From Microcaldota archaeon (GTDB lineage: Archaea > Micrarchaeota > Micrarchaeia > Micrarchaeales > CABMGC01): 64,000 nucleotides of DNA. The DNA lies in NCBI GenBank assembly GCA_021850625.1, contig JAJZLJ010000002.1, forward strand, positions 20,338 through 84,337, written 5' to 3'. This document shows positions 16,641 to 24,980 of the stretch, in pieces. Numbering within the stretch: the stretch's first letter is position 1; each line of letters starts with the position of its first letter. The translations under genes and the position numbers were made by a program. The notes beneath the pieces were generated by a model. It saw nothing but the letters and a program-made list of their open reading frames with translations, did no database searches and was not told the DNA's origin.

Positions 16641-17699
16641 GTGGCAGTAGACATTGCAAAGCTTGTTGCCGAAATAAAAAGAGGCATTAGCTTTGAAGAA
16701 CTGTCAGGAAAAACTATTGTCATAGACGCATATAACACAATATACCAATTCTTATCTATAATAAGGCAGCCTGACGGAACTCCACTTACTGATTCTAAAA
16801 ATAGGGTGACCAGCCATCTTTCAGGACTTCTTTATAGAACCATAAATTTAATAGAAAATGATATACGGCCAGTTTATATCTTCGATGGTATTCCATCTGT
16901 CTTAAAACAGAGAACCATAGATGCTCGCATTAAAAAAAGAAATGATGCACTAGTCGCGTGGAATAAAGCAAAAGAAGAAGGCATGCTTGAAAGTGCAAGA
17001 TCACATGCAATGGCCAGTACAAGAATAACACGAGAAATTGTCGATGGAGCAAAGGCTCTTCTTGAATATATGGGAATACCATACATACAAGCGCCTGGAG
17101 AAGGTGAGGCGCAAGGAGCTGTAATGACCAAAAATAATTTAGCTTATGCTTCAGCATCGCAGGATTATGATTCATTTCTTTTTGGAGCTAGTGGAATAGT
17201 AAGAAATCTTACTATAACAGGAAGAAGAAAACTTCCAATGAAAAATGTTTATATAAATATAGAACCTGAATTTGCCACTACCGAGGAACTTTTAAATAAA
17301 TTTCAAATAACACAAAGGCAACTTATAATGATAGGTGCTCTTATAGGTACAGACTTTAATACTGGAATAACGAAAGTCGGTCCTAAAACTGCACTTAAAT
17401 TAGTAAAAGAGTATGATACTATAGAAAAACTCGAGAGGGGTATAAAAGAAAAGTATAACGAGGAATTTGATGTTCCATTGATTGAGGTAGTAGAACTTTT
17501 TGAAAAGCCAGATGTTAAAACATTTACACAGAAAGAATTTGATGATTTAATAAAGAAATTTAAGCCGGACAAAGAAAAAATTATAAAATTTATGTGTGAT
17601 GAACATGAGTTTTCTGCCGAGAGAATTGAAAATTCAATCAAAAAACTTTTAGATAGCAGAAATATGGGCAACCAAAAAGGTATAAATAATTGGATGTAG
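16641..17699 (+). CDS. fen1: Flap endonuclease 1
   Basis: Structure-specific 5' nuclease that removes flaps during Okazaki-fragment maturation and repair. N- and I-domain acidic residues are visible: IDAYNTIYQ, YIFDG, PGEGEAQGA, SQDYDSFLFG and GTDFNTGI. A helix-hairpin-helix follows (VGPKTALKLVKEY). The extreme C-terminus NQKGINNWM resembles a PCNA-interacting (PIP) box, Q-x-x-I-x-x-aromatic. 352 aa, slightly longer than the usual 340. GTG start 19 bp after mbf1, so a two- or three-gene operon with the small basic ORF that follows is likely. Confidence 0.95.
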   Translation: MAVDIAKLVAEIKRGISFEELSGKTIVIDAYNTIYQFLSIIRQPDGTPLTDSKNRVTSHLSGLLYRTINLIENDIRPVYIFDGIPSVLKQRTIDARIKKRNDALVAWNKAKEEGMLESARSHAMASTRITREIVDGAKALLEYMGIPYIQAPGEGEAQGAVMTKNNLAYASASQDYDSFLFGASGIVRNLTITGRRKLPMKNVYINIEPEFATTEELLNKFQITQRQLIMIGALIGTDFNTGITKVGPKTALKLVKEYDTIEKLERGIKEKYNEEFDVPLIEVVELFEKPDVKTFTQKEFDDLIKKFKPDKEKIIKFMCDEHEFSAERIENSIKKLLDSRNMGNQKGINNWM

Positions 17700-17715
17700 A
17701 AAAGATAATGATTTT

Positions 17716-17835
17716 ATGCAAAAGACTGTAAGTAAAAAAACAAGAAGGGTAGGAAAAAAATACAGAAAAATGAACTCAATAAACAAGTTAAAAAAACGAA
17801 GCAGAAAGCTTATGAAGAGAACAAGGGCAAGGTAA
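17716..17835 (+). CDS. Small highly basic protein (39 aa), unknown
   Basis: Too short for the ORF track. ATG 17716 to TAA 17835 encodes 39 aa, of which about half are Lys or Arg (starts MQKTVSKKTRRVGKK, ends LMKRTRAR). It follows fen1 by 16 bp and overlaps the 3' end of the convergent gene by 26 bp. The composition suggests a nucleic-acid-binding or ribosomal peptide; it is not recognisably L39e, L41e or S30e. The coding case rests on the basic composition, an ATG start and the operon-like position. Confidence 0.5.
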   Translation: MQKTVSKKTRRVGKKYRKMNSINKLKKRSRKLMKRTRAR

Positions 17836-18394
17836 GATCCCGATAAAGTTTGTCATTGAATTCATAAGCAGTTATATCGCTGTTGTTTTTATCTATTAAA
17901 TATTTAAACATAAGTTCTTTATTTTTAAATTTTTTAACTTCTTTTGAATGTTCAAATAATAGTACATTGTTATTGATGTCCTCCGAGTAAACAACAACTT
18001 TGCTATTATCCTCAATGGATAGCACTAAAACCTTTGTTGCAACGCCTCCAAGAGAAATTAAGATACTGCAGAGTAAAGAGTAGTAATCGAGCATGTCTCC
18101 TATTCCATTTAGAAGTGTTTCAGATGGAGTTTGCCAAAATTGTATGGGAAGTTGGAGTATAGAGATTTTAGCTTCAAGCTTTTCTAAGACTTTTATTGAA
18201 GCTTCATAGAAATTGCTTTTGAAGTCATAAGGCTCAACTTCATTTTTTATAGAAATAACAAATGCAAAAACTTCATCTGAATCTGGAGTTATTAATTTTG
18301 GTGTATCTGGAAGATAAAGATTTTCGCTCTGTTCTATATAGGTTTTATATCTCAGTATTATCGATAGATAAAGAGAGTTATATCGCCTAAGCAA
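17810..18394 (-). CDS. Transglutaminase-like protein without catalytic Cys
   Basis: 194 aa. The central stretch WQTPSETLLNGIGDMLDYYS then LLCSILISLGG matches the helix region of transglutaminase-like peptidases, where the usual motif is P-x-x-T...G-x-GDC-D-x-(S/A)-x-LL...LGI. Here the catalytic Cys position is Met (GDMLD), and the expected downstream His/Asp are not obvious, so it is probably a non-catalytic derivative. The N-terminal 90 residues are helical. It lies 17 bp downstream of the Lrp-type regulator in a probable operon. Partner and role are unknown; the family link is moderate. Confidence 0.5.
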   Translation of the reverse strand: MLRRYNSLYLSIILRYKTYIEQSENLYLPDTPKLITPDSDEVFAFVISIKNEVEPYDFKSNFYEASIKVLEKLEAKISILQLPIQFWQTPSETLLNGIGDMLDYYSLLCSILISLGGVATKVLVLSIEDNSKVVVYSEDINNNVLLFEHSKEVKKFKNKELMFKYLIDKNNSDITAYEFNDKLYRDLTLPLFSS

Positions 18395-18411
18395 CTCGTT
18401 TTCAGAGATAG

Positions 18412-18843
18412 CTACCCTAAAACCACCATAGTCTTCGTATTGACTATGCCTGCTTTTGAATGAATGTAGTCTAGAAGTATCTCCTTGAAATGCGTAGTAT
18501 CCTTTGCTATTACACGTATGATTATATCCGCATCGCTCGTTGTTATAAAGCCTTCTCTTACATATATCACAGAAAGAAGCTCTTTTAGAAGTGTATCCTG
18601 CGTTCGATTAAGACTTTTAAGAAGATTTATGTCAACATTTATTAAAACAAACGCAGAAAGAGAAAAACCAGCTTTCTTCCAGTCAATCTCTCCTTTATAG
18701 TATTTAATAATCTTTTCCTTTTCAAGTTTTTTAATGCGAAAGTGCACAGAAGATACTGGAGAATTAAGCTTTTTTGCAAGGGAGGTATACTTCACTATAC
18801 CCGAATCTATATTAGTTATGAGCTCTTCATCAAACTCATCCAT
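18412..18843 (-). CDS. Lrp/AsnC family transcriptional regulator
   Basis: 143 aa, typical length. N-terminal HTH (DEELITNIDSGIVKYTSLAKKL, then SSVHFRIKKLEKEKIIKYYKG), then a RAM ligand-binding/oligomerisation domain (LSAFVLINVDINLLKSLN ... LLSVIYVREGFITTSDADII). The effector cannot be told. It starts the two-gene unit with the transglutaminase-like gene. The promoter on the minus strand includes ATATTTTTAAGTATC just upstream of the ATG, so a nearly leaderless message. Confidence 0.88.
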   Translation of the reverse strand: MDEFDEELITNIDSGIVKYTSLAKKLNSPVSSVHFRIKKLEKEKIIKYYKGEIDWKKAGFSLSAFVLINVDINLLKSLNRTQDTLLKELLSVIYVREGFITTSDADIIIRVIAKDTTHFKEILLDYIHSKAGIVNTKTMVVLG

Positions 18844-19098
18844 GATTAAAGTTAAGATACTTAAAAATATAAGGTTTGTGTTACAATACGCTTTTACTTA
18901 CAAGATCTTTTTATAGATAAATAGTACAAAGTTCCAGTTCATATTGTTAATATTTAATGTAATAGTATAAGTAGGGTTTATTTTAATAGTAAAGTTAAAT
19001 AAGTTATAGCGTGAATTGATGATTTATTGGAAATTTTACAATGAAGTATATTAAACATTGCATAAAAATGATAAAAAATACAATAATATAGAATAAAA

Positions 19099-19108
19099 GT
19101 ATTTAAAG
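19099..19108 (+). promoter_or_regulatory. TATA-like element (AGTATTTAAAGG) before a structured region
   Basis: Lies about 30 bp upstream of the first of two hairpins at 19136-19205, as expected if a transcript starts near 19130. Confidence 0.4.
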
Positions 19109-19129
19109 GAGCTTAATCATTAGTATATG

Positions 19130-19215
19130 CAGTTATTTCTATATCTAAAAAGATAGAGAAATGATTTAGGGGGTTGGGTTGCCCAAAAGATTAACTCTTT
19201 TGGGCTTAATATTTA
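19130..19215 (+). ncRNA. Candidate structured RNA with two hairpins in a 408-bp gene-free gap
   Basis: The gap 18844-19251 has no ORF of note. Its right half holds TTTCTATATCT-aaaa-AGATAGAGAAA (19136-19161, 11 bp with one mismatch), a G-rich single strand (AGGGGGTTGGGTT), and a perfect 10-bp hairpin GCCCAAAAGA-TTAAC-TCTTTTGGGC (19181-19205) followed by T/A-rich sequence. A TATA element sits 30 bp upstream. It could be an independent sRNA or the 5' leader of the RAM-domain gene at 19252. No known riboswitch class is recognised. The left part (18844-19090) is AT-rich with nothing I can name. Confidence 0.45.
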
Positions 19216-19223
19216 AGCATTGT

Positions 19224-19233
19224 TTTTAAATAG
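19224..19233 (+). promoter_or_regulatory. TATA box (TTTTTAAATAGC) for the RAM-domain gene
   Basis: Centred about 24 bp before ATG 19252, fitting a leaderless start. It sits inside an inverted repeat TAAGCAT...ATGCTTA (19214-19242) that could occlude it. GGTGGGG also lies just before the ATG, so a longer leader from 19130 remains possible. Confidence 0.45.
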
Positions 19234-19251
19234 CTATGCTTAGGTGGGGAT

Positions 19252-19536
19252 ATGAATAAACAAGATACGAGATTGACTAGAATGAGGAATAGATGCAATG
19301 GTTACTCTTTATTTTTTATAAGGCCAACATCTTCCTCAAATGTGCATGATTCTGCTAAAGAACTCATGCAGATAGAAACTGTACAGGAGGTCATGATAAC
19401 CAGTGGAAGATATGGTTTTGTAGTGAAATGTCCTTCTGAGAACAAAAGCGAACAGAAAGTAAGTAGTTATATCAAAAAAAGATATGGAAACGTAAATGTC
19501 TCGAAGCTTGAATGCCATTATCAATATTTAAGATAA
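19252..19536 (+). CDS. Stand-alone Lrp/AsnC RAM-type domain protein
   Basis: 94 aa. The first 17 residues are basic (DTRLTRMRNR). The remainder has the beta-alpha-beta-beta-alpha-beta pattern of an AsnC ligand-binding domain (GYSLFFIRPTSSSNVHDSAKELMQIETV, then VMITSGRYGFVVKC). There is no HTH. Such stand-alone RAM proteins may sense a small molecule or form mixed oligomers with Lrp regulators, such as the one at 18412. The spacing GGTGGGGATATG gives a strong ribosome site. A terminator hairpin follows the stop. Confidence 0.6.
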   Translation: MNKQDTRLTRMRNRCNGYSLFFIRPTSSSNVHDSAKELMQIETVQEVMITSGRYGFVVKCPSENKSEQKVSSYIKKRYGNVNVSKLECHYQYLR

Positions 19537-19558
19537 TGATTTTCTACTAGATATATAC

Positions 19559-19579
19559 AGAGTAAGTCTAATTTACTCT
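19559..19579 (+). terminator. Terminator hairpin after RAM-domain gene
   Basis: AGAGTAA/TTACTCT stem (7 bp) with a 7-nt loop, followed by CAGTTTTCGCATATTTTT. Confidence 0.5.
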
Positions 19580-19690
19580 CAGTTTTCGCATATTTTTGTT
19601 AGATAATATGATAGGAAAAATATTTTATAATATATCAAATGGATAATTAATTTTTAGAAAAAATGTTTTTACATTTTCTTTGTTATGTTG

Positions 19691-20977
19691 CTATGAAAAA
19701 GTAATTGTTACTAGACCATTCTCTGCTTCTGGAGCGCCTGCACCTGCAGTGTTAGTAATATCACTAACAGAAAGAGCATTTGCCCAACTTGAACCTCCAC
19801 CACCGCCACCGGTATTAAAAGAACTGCTTGCGCCGCCGCCATAATAACCACATCCGCCTCCGCCGTTACCACTACCTCCATAACCACCCAGATAATTTGA
19901 ACCTCCATCACTACCACCAGTGGTCTGAGTACCGCCAGCACCATATGGAGACCCCATACCATTATTTCCAATTAGCCCACCGCCATTACCACCATTATTA
20001 CCAGTATTATAACTACCTCCACCTCCTCCAGCAGCAACGATTATAACGCCAGGATTTGATAATTCATTAGTTATGCTGATTGCTGAACAACCGCCACCGC
20101 CACCGCCGCCTGGAGTTCCACTTCCACCGCCATTTATGCCGCCTCCGCCTCCGCCACCACTTCCAAACCAGGCAATTCCACCTCCACCAACAAAGACATA
20201 TAACTCTGTTCCAAAAGATACAGGATATGTTCCAGAAATATAACCCCCATAACCACCGCTGGAATAAAAAGAATATCCTCCTCCTCCACCAGAAAGTTGC
20301 ACATTAGCCAAATTACAACCTAAAGGGACAAACATATTATACGGTCCCCCAGGTGTACTAAATGTAGTTGATGTGTCAGAGCAAGCAACAAGACCGCTTG
20401 ATAAAGTTGCCTTTGTTGAAAGAGATGCAATTTGACTCACTTGATTAGGTATGCCATTTTTCGTGTACTGTATCCATAAGGTTCCAGAGAATAGAGTTCC
20501 TAAACTACTTGATTTTAATTTGCAAGTAAACAATAATGTCGAAGTACTGCCAGATATTGCATTTATTGGTAAATTATACTCGGTAGAAAAACTTGATGGT
20601 GCAGCAGTAGTATTTGAACATGCTACGCCAGTTATTGTAATCTCAGTACCTGATTCCTGACCAAAAGTTACTAATACATTACCCGTTGTATTCAATTGAG
20701 GATTAGAACACAAGAAACTGGATTGTGCAACACATCCAGAAGAAGATCCCGAAATATTAAATATCCCAAGTTCAAAAAAAGTAACAAGAATTACTGCAAT
20801 AAGAAGAATAGCCCAACCATAAGTCATTAAATATTCCATTGCACTTTGAGCATAAATAGATTTTGATAAAACTCTGTCAAGTTTATTATCAGAATTTTTT
20901 CTGCTTAGACAAAATCTTTTTAAAAAATGATTTATCGATAAACCATTTTTATCATTACTTGAAGTTATATTGTCCAT
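19691..20977 (-). CDS. Class III signal pilin-like protein fused to a glycine-rich (ALK/LTK-type) domain
   Basis: 428 aa. A long cytoplasmic N-terminal tail (about 43 residues, basic) precedes AQSAMEYLMTYGWAILLIAVI, the class III signal and core helix (about 44-66). Then comes the shared Cys-bearing ectodomain (GCVAQSSFLCSNPQL, ending GTLWIQYTKNG, about 80-195). The rest (from about 229) is a glycine-rich domain with runs of up to seven Gly, the core blocks YISGTYPVSFGTELYVFVGGGG and VIIVAAGGGGG, and a C-terminal beta strand (GLVTITFS), resembling the Gly-rich domain of ALK/LTK receptors. Likely a surface adhesin carried on a pilin scaffold. The unusually long leader may be an over-extended start, but no better start lies close to the signal. 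Confidence 0.75.
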   Translation of the reverse strand: MDNITSSNDKNGLSINHFLKRFCLSRKNSDNKLDRVLSKSIYAQSAMEYLMTYGWAILLIAVILVTFFELGIFNISGSSSGCVAQSSFLCSNPQLNTTGNVLVTFGQESGTEITITGVACSNTTAAPSSFSTEYNLPINAISGSTSTLLFTCKLKSSSLGTLFSGTLWIQYTKNGIPNQVSQIASLSTKATLSSGLVACSDTSTTFSTPGGPYNMFVPLGCNLANVQLSGGGGGYSFYSSGGYGGYISGTYPVSFGTELYVFVGGGGIAWFGSGGGGGGGINGGGSGTPGGGGGGGCSAISITNELSNPGVIIVAAGGGGGSYNTGNNGGNGGGLIGNNGMGSPYGAGGTQTTGGSDGGSNYLGGYGGSGNGGGGCGYYGGGASSSFNTGGGGGGSSWANALSVSDITNTAGAGAPEAENGLVTITFS

Positions 20978-21045
20978 TTAATATTTTCCCATCGCAAATA
21001 ATATGTTTTTTATATAGATAACTACAATACTTGTAAATATTAATA

Positions 21046-21071
21046 GATATAAAGATATAAAGATATAAATA
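21046..21071. repeat. Short tandem repeat (GATATAAA)x3
   Basis: Three consecutive 8-nt units lie between the pilin-like gene start and the end of the 21077 gene. It may supply several TATA-like elements for the minus-strand pilin-like gene, or be simple sequence. Confidence 0.4.
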
Positions 21072-21076
21072 TTTGA

Positions 21077-21724
21077 TTATTTTAATTTTGAGATAAGTTG
21101 CGAGTAATTGTTTATTCTTTTCGAATATCTGTTTAATTTTCTTTTTTTACTGTTTATTACTTTTTGCATCAAGGTTATCTCTCCTTTTCGCATAAATTTA
21201 AAGATTCCTTTATTTTTTTTATGCAGCTCTGTTGCTATCTGATTCAAAACACGTTCCTCTTTGCTAGATTTACTAGTGTAGGTCGTGAGATTTTTCTCTA
21301 TGCCGCTTACTAGTTTTTCATGATATTTTTTAATTGATTTGAGATCTCGCGCTTTAGAGGTAAGTCCAATAAGAATTATATCGGTTATGTCTGTTGTAAA
21401 TATGTGCTGATAACCAACAGCAAGCTTTTCTATGAAAGCGAGATAACTTCTTAACTCAGGTATAGACATATGCTTAGAATTGCCTATTATGTTCTGCATG
21501 CATATGGCTTCGTAATCCAAATTTTTTAATAACACCTCCATCCTAGCTGCATGCTCATCGAGAAGTTGGATTGTTGCCGAACCATGTGGCTCGGTCTTCT
21601 CATCCAAAAGCTTGCCGCGCCAGCTATCTTTAACTACTTTTCTTAATATGTCAGTTTCGAATGATGAATTAAAAACTTGGGGGGATTTATTTTCATTATT
21701 ATGCGATTGTGTCGTATTTACCAT
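21077..21724 (-). CDS. Hypothetical helical, basic protein
   Basis: 215 aa, not recognised. Soluble, with no signal or membrane segment. Secondary structure reads as almost all helix, with a strongly basic C-terminal third (NSKKRKLNRYSKRINNYSQL) and likely coiled-coil stretches at about residues 55-90 and 125-165. It begins 15 bp after the gltX stop with GGTGA six bases before the ATG, so it is probably the last gene of the gltX operon. RNA binding is a guess from charge only. Confidence 0.6.
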   Translation of the reverse strand: MVNTTQSHNNENKSPQVFNSSFETDILRKVVKDSWRGKLLDEKTEPHGSATIQLLDEHAARMEVLLKNLDYEAICMQNIIGNSKHMSIPELRSYLAFIEKLAVGYQHIFTTDITDIILIGLTSKARDLKSIKKYHEKLVSGIEKNLTTYTSKSSKEERVLNQIATELHKKNKGIFKFMRKGEITLMQKVINSKKRKLNRYSKRINNYSQLISKLK

Positions 21725-21739
21725 TTATTCACCTTGGAT

Positions 21740-23461
21740 TTATAACGATATAAAGCTAGGGGTTTTATCTTTTTTATCTAGCTTGAAGAAGCCTACGCGT
21801 TCAAACTGGACTATCTCGCCAACTTCCAGAGTTTCAGCATAACTTTCTACGTATCCTTCCTTTATATTCAAACTGTTTTTATTGAATGAATCGTTATTAA
21901 GCAAATTACCGACTTCGTATATATTGCAGGTTATAAAATTTCCTTCATTTACCCATTGGACTCTTGGAGCAGTAGAGATTTTTTCTATGTATCTCGCTGT
22001 TATCTCTCCATTGTTTATATTTTCTATTTTTACATCAAACAAATCCTTAAGTCTCAAATAGCCGCCCGCGATTAAGTTATTTGCATCATATGTATTTATA
22101 AAGAATGTGTTGCTTAGCATGTAATTTCTGTATCCTAAATCTGCACTTGGATGCAACTTTAACTTTGCTTTTGAGCTATCTTCTGTCATACCATTTACCG
22201 TAAGTTTCAATGGTTTTTCTATAAAAAATAATCGCTTTGAATGATTGTCGAGTATTTTTTTGTTTTCTGTTAAAAGTTGATTTATATCTATAGAACTTTC
22301 TGTTTTGCTCATTCCAAAACGCATTGAGAATTCCTGTATGGCTTTTGGAGTTACACCACGTCTTCTTAAACCAGCTATTGTCACAAGTCTTGGATCATCG
22401 TAGCCCCAAAGAAGCCCTTGTTTAATTAGCTCGTTTATCTTTCTTTTTGAAGTAAGGTTATTAGTTATCTCCAATCTTGATATGCTATGTATTCTTGGTT
22501 TTCTCAGTGATAAAGAATTAAGAATATAGAAGTAAAGCTCGTCCATCAATTCAAACTCTTTACTGCGTATAACATCAGTTACGCCCTTAATAGAATCAAT
22601 TATAGGAGTATTGAATACGTAAGTAGGCCACACAGTATATCTCGTACCCTGACGATAATGTGGTGTAGTTTTTATCCTAAATAGAGTAGGATCACGCATA
22701 GCGGTATTTAGGGCAGTTAGATCATTATTAAGTCTAACTATAACTCCTTCATCGCTTTGAGTGCTAATCATGCTACGCCACAGATCCATATTTTCATATA
22801 TCTCTTGTTTTTTATGTTTGCATGCTATACCACTTACCCTGCTTTTTTTAACATCGTCTGGAGAACAAGAACATACATAGGCATTTCCTTGAGCGATTAA
22901 TTTCTCGGATAATTCATAAATTAAATTTATATTATCACTAGCATAATATTCTTCATCGTATGAAACACCAAGCCACTCCATATCCAGTTTCATAGCATCT
23001 ACAAATTCCTGACGCTCAGTATCAGGATTTGTATCGTCAAAATATAATGCCAATTTTCCATCATAAATCTCGGCGAATTTCTTTTCAGTAAAAAGGACCT
23101 TTGCATGACCTAACTGCATTGGCCCGTTTGGTTCTGGTGGAAATCTTGTCATGAAATTTCCTACTACAGCACCTTCAAGAAAAAAATGTGGCTTTGCTGT
23201 TTTTTCAAGTCGTTCCATCTCCTCAGATTTGAAGTCTTCGGAAAAACGTGATGCCTGTTTAGCTATCTCGTCTTTAGAAAGAAGATTAACATCTACAACA
23301 ACTTTTTCTATATATACTGAAAGGGATTTTATGTCAGTTCTAAGTTCAGGAAATTTCGAGAGTATTTTATTTAGAGCAGTTTCCTTCCTTGCAGTACCAT
23401 AGTCTAGTGCATTCTTAAGAACTATCTTTTTTATCTCCTCTTTTTGCTTTTCATTTAGCAT
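21740..23461 (-). CDS. gltX: Glutamyl-tRNA synthetase, archaeal type
   Basis: Class I synthetase charging tRNA-Glu (and in archaea usually tRNA-Gln, followed by amidation). 573 aa. The HIGH motif is in RFPPEPNGPMQLGHAK (about residue 105), with FDDTNPD after it. The KMSKS equivalent is in NNLTSKRKINELI (about 330). The C-terminal part is the all-beta anticodon-binding domain typical of archaeal GluRS/eukaryotic GlnRS. ATG follows the upstream stop directly (TAAATG) with GGTG five bases before, so it is translationally coupled to the exported protein at 23462. No GlnRS and no gatDE are in the window. Confidence 0.96.
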   Translation of the reverse strand: MLNEKQKEEIKKIVLKNALDYGTARKETALNKILSKFPELRTDIKSLSVYIEKVVVDVNLLSKDEIAKQASRFSEDFKSEEMERLEKTAKPHFFLEGAVVGNFMTRFPPEPNGPMQLGHAKVLFTEKKFAEIYDGKLALYFDDTNPDTERQEFVDAMKLDMEWLGVSYDEEYYASDNINLIYELSEKLIAQGNAYVCSCSPDDVKKSRVSGIACKHKKQEIYENMDLWRSMISTQSDEGVIVRLNNDLTALNTAMRDPTLFRIKTTPHYRQGTRYTVWPTYVFNTPIIDSIKGVTDVIRSKEFELMDELYFYILNSLSLRKPRIHSISRLEITNNLTSKRKINELIKQGLLWGYDDPRLVTIAGLRRRGVTPKAIQEFSMRFGMSKTESSIDINQLLTENKKILDNHSKRLFFIEKPLKLTVNGMTEDSSKAKLKLHPSADLGYRNYMLSNTFFINTYDANNLIAGGYLRLKDLFDVKIENINNGEITARYIEKISTAPRVQWVNEGNFITCNIYEVGNLLNNDSFNKNSLNIKEGYVESYAETLEVGEIVQFERVGFFKLDKKDKTPSFISL

Positions 23462-24112
23462 TTATGCACCGCTTTGTGTAATATAAGCTTGATATACCGT
23501 TCCATTCTGATAAACTAAAGCCTTTATAAGTATTGGAACTAGCAGTGAATTTGATGGTATTGTTACATTAAGATAAATACTCCTTACAGAGCTTGGAAGT
23601 ACTATTGGAACATTCTGCTGCTTTTGACCTGTACCTCCCGATACGGTAAAGTTTACATACGAAGGAACACTTAACTGCGCAGTTGCATTAAAAATCAAAC
23701 ATGATTTCTCCTTACTTACCAAATTATTTGAAAAGAAGTTATATAATGAAATTGGAGAGAAGCTTCCAAGATCTATATTAAACTGACGTTGTGTTTGATA
23801 AAATGTTGAGACTGAGTTATTACCCTCTAACAAAGTCAATATGTTAGTAACATTAGAGGCAGTTGAGTTGTATAAACTTTCATTTTTGCATATAACATTT
23901 ATATTGGCAGTTCCGGTATAATTTTCGATTAATGCATTAGAGGTCGTAGTTAGATATATTTTTTGTGCAGTTGAATTAGAAGAGGTCTGGTTGGAGGTCT
24001 GTGTAGACGAAGTAGGAGTCGTATTGAGATTTGCAAATACCGCATAGGAGGATATAAACAATACACCTATAAAAATTGAGAAGATTACCTCGAGCTTTTT
24101 TTTGTTTTCCAT
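23462..24112 (-). CDS. Exported membrane-anchored protein, unknown
   Basis: 216 aa from ATG 24112. N-terminal signal/anchor (VIFSIFIGVLFISSYAVFA), a Ser/Thr/Asn-rich linker (about 32-52), then a beta-rich domain with two Cys (VICKNESL and KSCLIF) and many potential N-glycosylation sites (NLT, NYT, NST). It ends with LIKALVYQNGTVYQAYITQSGA. First gene of the unit that continues into gltX with no gap, an odd pairing of an envelope protein with a tRNA synthetase that probably reflects compaction. Function unknown. Confidence 0.6.
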   Translation of the reverse strand: MENKKKLEVIFSIFIGVLFISSYAVFANLNTTPTSSTQTSNQTSSNSTAQKIYLTTTSNALIENYTGTANINVICKNESLYNSTASNVTNILTLLEGNNSVSTFYQTQRQFNIDLGSFSPISLYNFFSNNLVSKEKSCLIFNATAQLSVPSYVNFTVSGGTGQKQQNVPIVLPSSVRSIYLNVTIPSNSLLVPILIKALVYQNGTVYQAYITQSGA

Positions 24113-24225
24113 ATAATCACACAAAACCTTTTAATAATAAACTATATAATATATAAGTTAAATTAAAAGGCTTTCGAAACATATATGTTTTGTATTGTTT
24201 TTATATATTACGCTTAAGTGATTTT

Positions 24226-24912
24226 ATGGCTTTTAAGGATGGAGATTTTGTAAAGATAGAATATAGCATATGGAGAGGCTCTGATAACATGCTTGTTATG
24301 ACGACAGATAAGAAGCTTGCTGAAGAAAATGATATATATGACAAGGAGTTCAAATATGAACCGCGCTTGGTTATTTTAGGAAAAGATAATATGATAAAGG
24401 GCGTTGTTGATGTTTTGAAGAATATGAACGTAGGAGATAAAAAGAAAGTAGAGATAACACCTGAGAATGCCTTTGGAGAACGAATTCAAGAGTTAGTACG
24501 TATTCTTCCAGTATCGGACTTTAGAAAAAGGGATATGAATCCTATGCCAGGAATGCAAGTAGAGATAGATGGCGCTATTGCTACTGTTAAAAGCGTTAAC
24601 TCAGGAAGAGTTATGATAGATGCTAATCATCCTCTAGCAGGAGAAAAAATAACCTGCGAGATAAAGGTGCTCGAAGGAATTAATAGTACAGAAGAAAGAA
24701 CTAAAAGTGTAATGGAACAGTATGGGCTTAAACCGGATAAAGTAAAACTTGATGGAAAATCTGTTATAATAACTTTCGGAGCCGATACGAAAAAAGATGG
24801 AAGATATTTTATAGATAAATCTTCTGCTGTAGAGATGATGATTAGTAATATGGAAATTGACAAGGTAATTATTCAGGAAGAATATACAAAAGAAGGGAAA
24901 AAAGATAAATGA
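24226..24912 (+). CDS. FKBP-type peptidyl-prolyl isomerase (SlyD-like, long archaeal form)
   Basis: 228 aa from ATG 24226; the track's 12-codon extension overlaps the promoter. The FKBP core (MAFKDGDFVKIEYSIW ... GKDNMIKGVVDVLKNMNVGDKKKVEITPENAFGER) is split by an IF-type chaperone flap (about 85-145: PGMQVEIDGAIATVKSV, VMIDANHPLAGEKI), as in SlyD and archaeal FKBPs. An extra C-terminal domain of about 75 aa is typical of the 26-30 kDa archaeal form. A cytosolic folding helper. Monocistronic. Confidence 0.9.
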   Translation: MAFKDGDFVKIEYSIWRGSDNMLVMTTDKKLAEENDIYDKEFKYEPRLVILGKDNMIKGVVDVLKNMNVGDKKKVEITPENAFGERIQELVRILPVSDFRKRDMNPMPGMQVEIDGAIATVKSVNSGRVMIDANHPLAGEKITCEIKVLEGINSTEERTKSVMEQYGLKPDKVKLDGKSVIITFGADTKKDGRYFIDKSSAVEMMISNMEIDKVIIQEEYTKEGKKDK

Positions 24913-24980
24913 TTTCAGGTAAATAAGTTATAAATTAAGTAAAAAATAAGTAAAAAAATTTAAATTTATTTATAGGATAG

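Noticed and set aside
18412-19536. Prophage or integrated element around the large gap
   Set aside because: No integrase, attachment repeat or tRNA target is nearby; neighbours are ordinary chromosomal genes.
19711-20307. Overlapping ORFs in the glycine-rich region (His/Tyr/Arg-rich or Val/Met-rich)
   Set aside because: They arise from Gly codon runs read in other frames.
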